Source: Desulfitobacterium sp038181555 (GTDB taxonomy: Bacteria; Bacillota; Desulfitobacteriia; Desulfitobacteriales; Desulfitobacteriaceae). Taken from it: a stretch of DNA of 64,000 bases. Below are positions 61,221 to 64,000 of the stretch, in pieces. The DNA lies in contig NZ_JBBWUA010000015.1 in NCBI RefSeq assembly GCF_038181555.1, forward strand, positions 6,396 through 70,395. The letters run 5' to 3'. The stretch's first letter is position 1. Each line of letters starts with the position of its first letter. The notes beneath the pieces are model-generated. The model worked only from the letters and a program-made list of their open reading frames with translations, did not search any database and was not told where the DNA came from. The translations under genes were made by a program, and so were the position numbers.

Positions 61221-62375
61221 ATGAGCTTAAAAGTATTGGTCATTTCGGCGGCGTTTGGAGCAGGACATATCAAAGCTGCAGAGGCTGTGATCGAAGGTTT
61301 TTTGGAGAAGAAGCCGGAAGCCGAGGTTATTCATATCGATTTTGGCGAATTTATCAATAGACCTTTGAATTCAACCCTGAAAACCACCTATATCGATATG
61401 ATAAAATACACCCCCAAGCTCTGGGGAAAGTTCTACTATAAGACCGCTGATATTTCAGCCGATTCCTTGTTTCAACGCTTCCTCAATGGCATTGGAAGCC
61501 GCCAATTCCTGAAATATATTCATTCCCTGCAGCCTGATCTCATCGTTTGCACCTATCCGGTCATCGCCGGTGTTCTTTCCCAGCTAAAGAAAGAGAGACG
61601 GCTTCATGTCCCCTTGGCTACGGTGGTGACGGATTATGGCATTCATAGTCAATGGGTGCATCAGGACGTTGATTTATATCTGGTGGGTTCAGAAGAAGTG
61701 CTCGAAGCGTTAGTCAGTCGCGGTATCCATCGGGATCGCATTAAAAACACAGGAATTCCGGTAAGTATGAGATTTGAGCGGCAGCTGGATCGCCAAGCCC
61801 TCATGAACCAGTTCGGTCTGAAGGAACAGATCCCCACAGTTTTGATTATGGGCGGAGCTTATGGAGTTATGGGCGGTGCGACAAGCATCTGTCAGATGCT
61901 CGCAGAAAGGGAAGATCCTGTCCAGCTAATCATTGTTTGCGGAAAAGATAAGCAGCTCTATCGTTCTCTTAAGCTTTTGACCTCGACCTCCAAGCATCAA
62001 GTGCTACTTTTTGGCTTCGTACGCAACGTAGAGGAGCTTATGACGGTGTCAGATCTTGTGATTACCAAAACCGGGGGTTTAACAGTCACAGAAGCCTTGA
62101 CAAAGCATCTGCCCATCGTCACCTATAAACCCATACCGGGTCAAGAAAAGGAAAATGCCGAGTTTTTATTGAAGAAGGGTGCCGGGCGCATCGCCTATAC
62201 CGAGGATCAGCTCAACCGAACCATCAATATCCTTTTAGAGAATTCAGAGGTAAGGGAAGGGATGCGAATCGCTGCCTCAAAGGTATTACCCGGTCGTGCA
62301 GCAGTGCGTGTAGTGGAGCACATCTTAGAGCTCTATAACCCAGTGGGCGGTCAGCATAATAAGCAAGTGAGTTAA
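61221..62375 (+). CDS. UgtP/MGDG-synthase-like glycosyltransferase
   Basis: A 384-residue GT28/GT4-like enzyme with the MGDG synthase N-terminal motif SAAFGAGHIKAAEAV, the middle PDLIVCTYPVIAG and the C-terminal nucleotide-sugar site ITKTGGLTVTEALTKHLPIV in outline, then PIPGQEKENAEFL. Family members add glucose or galactose to diacylglycerol to make glycolipids and lipoteichoic acid anchors. The ATG at 61221 is chosen because GAGGAGG lies 7 bases upstream. A single gene between the efflux operon and rplM. Confidence 0.88.
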   Translation: MSLKVLVISAAFGAGHIKAAEAVIEGFLEKKPEAEVIHIDFGEFINRPLNSTLKTTYIDMIKYTPKLWGKFYYKTADISADSLFQRFLNGIGSRQFLKYIHSLQPDLIVCTYPVIAGVLSQLKKERRLHVPLATVVTDYGIHSQWVHQDVDLYLVGSEEVLEALVSRGIHRDRIKNTGIPVSMRFERQLDRQALMNQFGLKEQIPTVLIMGGAYGVMGGATSICQMLAEREDPVQLIIVCGKDKQLYRSLKLLTSTSKHQVLLFGFVRNVEELMTVSDLVITKTGGLTVTEALTKHLPIVTYKPIPGQEKENAEFLLKKGAGRIAYTEDQLNRTINILLENSEVREGMRIAASKVLPGRAAVRVVEHILELYNPVGGQHNKQVS

Positions 62376-62738
62376 CTCTAAGGCGGAGCACACTAGACTT
62401 TACTAATAAACTAGACCCTATTATCACACTAGACCCTATCAGCAAAAAAGACTTTATCTTTGAACCTAGTTCTTTTATAATTTTTAGGTTTTTGTTTGTT
62501 GATTAGTATATACTCTTATCGGTAAATACTCTTATCAGTAAATTCACCAGAAATTTTTTTAGAATACATTGCTGGAATACATAATTTCCTTGACATTTAC
62601 TGTCACGTTTTATAAAATACCAATATGAGTCTTTATGCTGTTATTTATGCCTGAGCCCCATAAATCTGCGTAACTGCCTAGTGCCTGAGCCCCACGAAGC
62701 AGATCGGACTGAAATACGGAATTGATGGAGGGAATATC
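62376..62738 (+). other. Spacer upstream of rplM with possible leader RNA
   Basis: Holds the promoter at 62590 and a leader of about 110 bases. GCCTGAGCCCCA occurs twice (about 62649 and 62683), and ATCTGC (62664-62669) can pair with GCAGAT (62699-62704). An L13-type autoregulatory leader is possible but unproven. The first 200 bases are A/T-rich with TACTCTTATCGGTAAA-like short repeats. Confidence 0.45.
62590..62618 (+). promoter_or_regulatory. Promoter of rplM-rpsI
   Basis: TTGACA (62590-62595) with TAAAAT (62613-62618) at 17-base spacing; TATAAA two bases earlier is an alternative -10. Confidence 0.75.
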
Positions 62739-63170
62739 ATGTCCACGTTCTTTGCGAAAGCGAATGCGGTGGAGCGTAAATGGTATGTCATTGACGCTGC
62801 AGATCTCTCTTTGGGTCGTTTAGCTACTGAAGCTGCTCGCATCCTAAGAGGTAAACATAAACCAACCTTTACCCCTAATGTTGATACTGGAGATCATGTG
62901 ATCATCATCAACGCGGATAAAGTTGTTTTAACCGGTAAGAAATTAGACCAAAAAATGTATCGCCGTCACTCCGGCTATCCTGGTGGTTTGAGAGAAACCC
63001 CTTACAGAAAGCTAATGCAAAACATGCCTGAAAGAGCTGTTGAGCATGCCGTAAAAGGAATGCTTCCTCATAATAAGCTGGGTGCTCAGATGTATACGAA
63101 GCTAAAAGTATATCGTAACGAAAATCATCCGCATCAAGCGCAAAAACCCGAAGTTTGGACTATTCAATAA
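62739..63170 (+). CDS. rplM: 50S ribosomal protein L13
   Basis: A 143-residue L13 with WYVIDAADLSLGRLATEAARILRGKHKP (in outline), VIIINADKVVLTGKK, YRRHSGYPGGLRE and AVKGMLPHNKLG. It is an early-assembly protein of the large subunit. It is followed 24 bases later by rpsI in the conserved pair. Confidence 0.98.
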   Translation: MSTFFAKANAVERKWYVIDAADLSLGRLATEAARILRGKHKPTFTPNVDTGDHVIIINADKVVLTGKKLDQKMYRRHSGYPGGLRETPYRKLMQNMPERAVEHAVKGMLPHNKLGAQMYTKLKVYRNENHPHQAQKPEVWTIQ

Positions 63171-63194
63171 TACGGGAAGGAGGAAGATTAAATC

Positions 63195-63590
63195 ATGGCT
63201 GCACAATTACAATATCAAGGTACAGGACGCCGTAAAAATGCGGTAGCTCGTGTTCGTCTAATTCCTGGAGAAGGAAAAATTATCGTTAACAAAAGAGAAC
63301 TTGCTGAATACTTCGGTAAGAAAACTTTGGAAATGATCGTTCAACAACCGTTCGGAATAACCGATACAGTTGGCAAATATGATGTCATCGCTCTCGCTCA
63401 TGGAGGCGGTACCACAGGACAGGCAGGTGCTCTGCGTCACGGAATTGCTCGTGCTCTTCTGAAAGCAGATATCAGCTTGCGCCCAGCTCTGAAGCGTGCA
63501 GGGTTCCTCACCCGTGACCCACGTATGAAAGAGCGTCGTAAATACGGCTTGAAGAAAGCTCGTAAAGCGCCACAATTCTCAAAACGTTAA
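63195..63590 (+). CDS. rpsI: 30S ribosomal protein S9
   Basis: A 131-residue S9 with YQGTGRRKNAVARVRLIPG, GGGTTGQAGALRHGIARALL and the basic tail ending KARKAPQFSKR that reaches the P-site tRNA. The RBS is GGGAAGGAGGAAG. A terminator follows. Confidence 0.98.
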   Translation: MAAQLQYQGTGRRKNAVARVRLIPGEGKIIVNKRELAEYFGKKTLEMIVQQPFGITDTVGKYDVIALAHGGGTTGQAGALRHGIARALLKADISLRPALKRAGFLTRDPRMKERRKYGLKKARKAPQFSKR

Positions 63591-63606
63591 TATTTCGAAG
63601 ATATTG

Positions 63607-63645
63607 GAACCCTCAAGCCTATACGGTTTGGGGGTTTCTTTTGCG
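63607..63645 (+). terminator. Terminator of rplM-rpsI
   Basis: A ten-pair stem CCCTCAAGCC / GGTTTGGGGG with two G-T pairs and a TATAC loop, followed by TTTCTTTTG. Confidence 0.85.
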
Positions 63646-63753
63646 AACACTACAAAACTGGGGTGGATTCTCCGATTACAAAACAATCCGAGAGGGAATC
63701 GACCTCCACTTGGCATGCCCGTATAAAGGATAGGTTATGAAAACGAATAAATC

Positions 63754-63895
63754 AAACTGCGTTTGGGTTACAAAAGCTGCATTTGGTTTTCAAAGCAGGC
63801 ATTTCGAATACAAAAACTGCGTTTCGTTTACAAATATTCAGTTGTCGGTTACAAAGACTGCATCTGAGTTTACAAAATGGCTTCTCACCTTTCAA
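63754..63895. repeat. Imperfect 20-22 bp tandem repeat, about seven units
   Basis: Units such as AACTGCGTTTGGGTTACAAA, AGCTGCATTTGGTTTTCAAA, AACTGCGTTTCGTTTACAAA and GACTGCATCTGAGTTTACAAA follow one another without spacers. The ending TTACAAA is best kept. The unit length varies, so it is not coding repeat. Confidence 0.8.
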
Positions 63896-63932
63896 TTAAG
63901 GTTTTGAGCTTGGTGTCCATACTAGAAAGCTA

Positions 63933-63990
63933 AATTTATTAATGAATATCGTTAATAAATTATTGACATTCGAATAGTATGCTATATACT
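63933..63990 (+). promoter_or_regulatory. Promoter and adjacent inverted repeat for a gene beyond the window
   Basis: TTGACA (63963-63968) and TATACT (63985-63990) with a 16-base spacer. Immediately upstream is a perfect 10-bp inverted repeat AATTTATTAA / TTAATAAATT with a nine-base gap (63933-63961), a plausible regulator site. The gene itself lies to the right. Confidence 0.65.
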
Positions 63991-64000
63991 GTAAAAAAGG

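Noticed and set aside
63754..63895. CRISPR array
   Set aside because: The units are degenerate and directly adjacent, with no unique spacers and no cas genes.
1..64000. tRNA or rRNA genes
   Set aside because: No cloverleaf-like stretch with a GGTTCRA loop and no rRNA-like conserved block was noticed on reading; a tRNAscan-type search was not possible.

Overview
The window looks like chromosome of an anaerobic, spore-forming Clostridia-class Firmicute. Desulfitobacterium or a close relative is the best guess. The reasons are the two DMSO-reductase-family molybdoenzyme clusters, an exported flavin-dependent fumarate-reductase-like enzyme under a LysR regulator, 2-hydroxyacyl-CoA dehydratase activase-type genes, an OFA-family transporter beside acetyl-CoA synthetase, TTG/GTG starts behind strong AGGAGG sites, and the rplM-rpsI pair. 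The genus is inferred from gene content, not from any marker comparison. No tRNA, rRNA, CRISPR array or intact transposase was seen.

Layout. 0-4.6 kb: end of a dipeptide/oligopeptide ABC operon, a HelD-type RNA polymerase-recycling helicase and an acyl-carrier-protein-like protein without the phosphopantetheine serine. 4.9-8.7 kb (minus strand): a YjbR-like protein, then a probable operon of a 24-residue peptide, an HD-GYP membrane phosphodiesterase, a DUF5317 membrane protein and a His-rich YmaF protein, with an unknown conserved gene upstream. 8.8-12.3 kb: OFA transporter and acs. 12.9-17 kb: truA, a PucR-like regulator and a double glycosyltransferase. 17.2-29 kb: TorD-like chaperone plus a Tat-exported molybdoenzyme with FeS and membrane subunits; rarD; gatCAB; then a second molybdoenzyme/FeS pair with neither Tat signal nor anchor. 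29.4-36.7 kb: DUF401 transporter, a Phd/ParE-type toxin-antitoxin pair, three activase-related genes, a Phd-Uma2 fusion and a LysR gene. 36.8-41 kb: fumarate-reductase-like flavoprotein, a His-rich ferredoxin, and DUF2922/DUF1659 genes with a decayed duplicate.

41-58 kb is a defence island: DUF3102 protein, a complete Wadjet JetABCD operon, a compact sce7726-sce7725-RES trio whose role is unknown, and an McrBC-like MrcB/DUF2357-nuclease pair. It ends in a debris zone with a BRO-N-type phage-gene remnant and a 42-bp perfect palindrome. 58.2-61 kb is a MacAB-like efflux operon, 61.2-62.4 kb a diacylglycerol glucosyltransferase-like gene, and the window ends with rplM-rpsI and a repeat-rich spacer carrying a promoter for a gene beyond the end.

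The most striking observations are: (1) a GatA in which all three amidase catalytic positions are replaced (Lys79 to Gln, Ser154 to Ala, Ser178 to Asp) while GatB and GatC look intact; (2) the sce7726-sce7725-RES trio between two known defence systems; (3) the single-chain Phd-Uma2 fusion with its own palindromic promoter; (4) the 24-residue peptide with an RBS-masking leader ahead of HD-GYP/DUF5317/YmaF.
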